This document shows, piece by piece, positions 63,156 through 64,000 of a stretch of 64,000 bases of DNA. The stretch comes from Paenibacillus piscarius (lineage in GTDB: Bacteria; Bacillota; Bacilli; Paenibacillales; Paenibacillaceae): positions 124,001-188,000 of the forward strand of contig NZ_JAIEUI010000009.1 in NCBI RefSeq assembly GCF_022234545.1, read 5' to 3'. Numbering within the stretch: position 1 is the first letter of the stretch; each line of letters opens with the position of its first letter. The notes under the pieces were generated by a model, which saw only the letters and a list, made by a program, of their open reading frames with translations, had not been told where the DNA came from and ran no database searches. The translations under genes were made by a program, and so were the position numbers.

Positions 63156-64000
63156 TTGAACACTTACCGTAAGTACAGGCTGTATACAACCTTTTTCCCA
63201 CTTATCCTTATCTTCTCACTGATCCCATGGGGGAGCGGAACTCAGGTTCCTGCCGCCGCCAAGGTGACTGCTCCTGCTGTCCCCGCATCAATCAAGCCGA
63301 TTAATCCCTCTGCCTCCAGGGAGGCAGTTGCCCTGTTAAGCTATCTCCGCGATCTCAGCGGCAAGGGCATGATCTCCGGCCAGCACGACTATCTGGAGAG
63401 CCCCGATGAATTCAACAACAAGCTCAAGAATACAAGCGGTCATCACGCCGTTCTGCATGGTTACGAGCTGGGTGCCATTGGCAACCAGTCCAAGGAGACT
63501 ATCGCCAGGCAACGCCAGGCTGTGGTAGACAGCGCCATAAGATGGCATGAGGGCGGGGGGATCGTGGCCATGACCTTCCATCAGAATCTGCCGGGAACCG
63601 CACCGGTATGGACCAATGTGCATATGTCCCTCAGCCAGGAGAAATTCAATGCCTATGTTACCCCCGGCACTCCGCAGTATAAGGCACTGGTTGCCGAGCT
63701 GGATGAGGTGGCGGTGTATCTGGGCGAGCTGCGGGATGCCGGAGTCCCTGTTCTGTGGCGGCCTTACCATGAGATGAACGGGGGCTGGTTCTGGTGGGGG
63801 CAGAAGGATAACTTCGTCAAGCTCTGGGACCTGGTCTATGACCGTATGGTGAATAAGCATAAGCTGAACAATCTGCTGTGGGTATGGAATCCGAATGCGC
63901 CCAATAAGTCGTCGGGGCCTTACGCCGCCTATTTTCCCGGAACCGCGAAGGTTGATGTGCTGGCTGCCGATATCTATAACAATGATTACAAGCAATCCTA
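63156..64000 (+). CDS. Second secreted GH26 enzyme (partial, runs off window)
   Basis: 281 codons visible from TTG 63156, with AGAAAGGAGA five bases upstream. N-terminus NTYRKYRLYTTFF is closely like the first GH26 protein and shares the CTTACCGTAAGT codons. Signal peptide to about 35, then GH26: GMISGQHDYLESPDEF, GGGIVAMTFHQNLPGT, and the acid/base Glu in RPYHEMNGGWFWWGQ. The nucleophile and C-terminal domains lie beyond the window. A tandem duplicate of the preceding gene. Confidence 0.92.
   Translation, partial: MNTYRKYRLYTTFFPLILIFSLIPWGSGTQVPAAAKVTAPAVPASIKPINPSASREAVALLSYLRDLSGKGMISGQHDYLESPDEFNNKLKNTSGHHAVLHGYELGAIGNQSKETIARQRQAVVDSAIRWHEGGGIVAMTFHQNLPGTAPVWTNVHMSLSQEKFNAYVTPGTPQYKALVAELDEVAVYLGELRDAGVPVLWRPYHEMNGGWFWWGQKDNFVKLWDLVYDRMVNKHKLNNLLWVWNPNAPNKSSGPYAAYFPGTAKVDVLAADIYNNDYKQS

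Overview
The window is about 64 kb of a moderately GC-rich (mid-50s percent by eye) low-GC-phylum genome. S-layer-homology surface proteins, many copper-amine-oxidase-like stalk proteins, a cytochrome aa3-600 menaquinol oxidase, strong AGGAGG ribosome sites with TTG/GTG starts, and sporulation-type orphan kinases all point to a Paenibacillus-like member of the Bacillales. I see no prophage, insertion sequence, rRNA or tRNA.

Region by region. (1) 1-6160: a putative corrinoid capture and uptake operon: an SLH-anchored alpha/alpha-toroid + DUF4430 protein (the architecture of intrinsic factor/transcobalamin), a DUF4430 lipoprotein, and a complete ECF transporter (T, fused double ATPase, S). (2) 6161-13700: a chemoreceptor with a sigma-D-like promoter, a beta-propeller-like lipoprotein, and qoxABCD on the minus strand. 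(3) 14084-31204: housekeeping and accessory genes: secreted polysaccharide deacetylase, TetR remnant, YtrA-type GntR/ABC operon, Mug glycosylase, TagO-like transferase, HAD nucleotidase, ring-cleaving dioxygenase, AAC(3)-fold acetyltransferase, PpaC, pirin, cyclophilin lipoprotein, and a CLC antiporter behind a fluoride riboswitch. (4) 31451-42635: a signalling region: two tandem paralogous orphan histidine kinases, converging on a small NHLP-leader peptide that ends in tryptophan and an adjacent class I isoprenoid-synthase-fold enzyme; then a GH20 hexosaminidase with divergent AraC regulator, a 56-residue Cys-rich protein, and a HisKA_3 kinase/NarL-type regulator pair. (5) 42850-60434: a large exopolysaccharide operon (Wzz/BY-kinase pair, GalU, priming transferase, six glycosyltransferases plus a GT26, two Wzy-like proteins, Wzx flippase, Ugd, ManC), interrupted by structured 120-bp repeats and a block of 51-bp tandem repeats. 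(6) 60435-64000: a class I c-di-GMP (GEMM-I) riboswitch in front of a secreted GH26-PA14-PA14 enzyme, then a second GH26 gene that runs off the window.

How it fits together. GalU and Ugd would supply UDP-glucose and UDP-glucuronate, and ManC would supply GDP-mannose, for a Wzx/Wzy-type polymer. The NarL-type two-component pair directly upstream is a candidate controller, and the c-di-GMP-controlled GH26 enzymes are candidate polymer-trimming mannanases. The most novel-looking unit is the peptide + isoprenoid-enzyme pair at 35393-36657. Its gene content recalls ComQ/ComX prenylated-tryptophan pheromones, but it is built on an NHLP leader; this is a hypothesis from motifs, not a demonstrated function.
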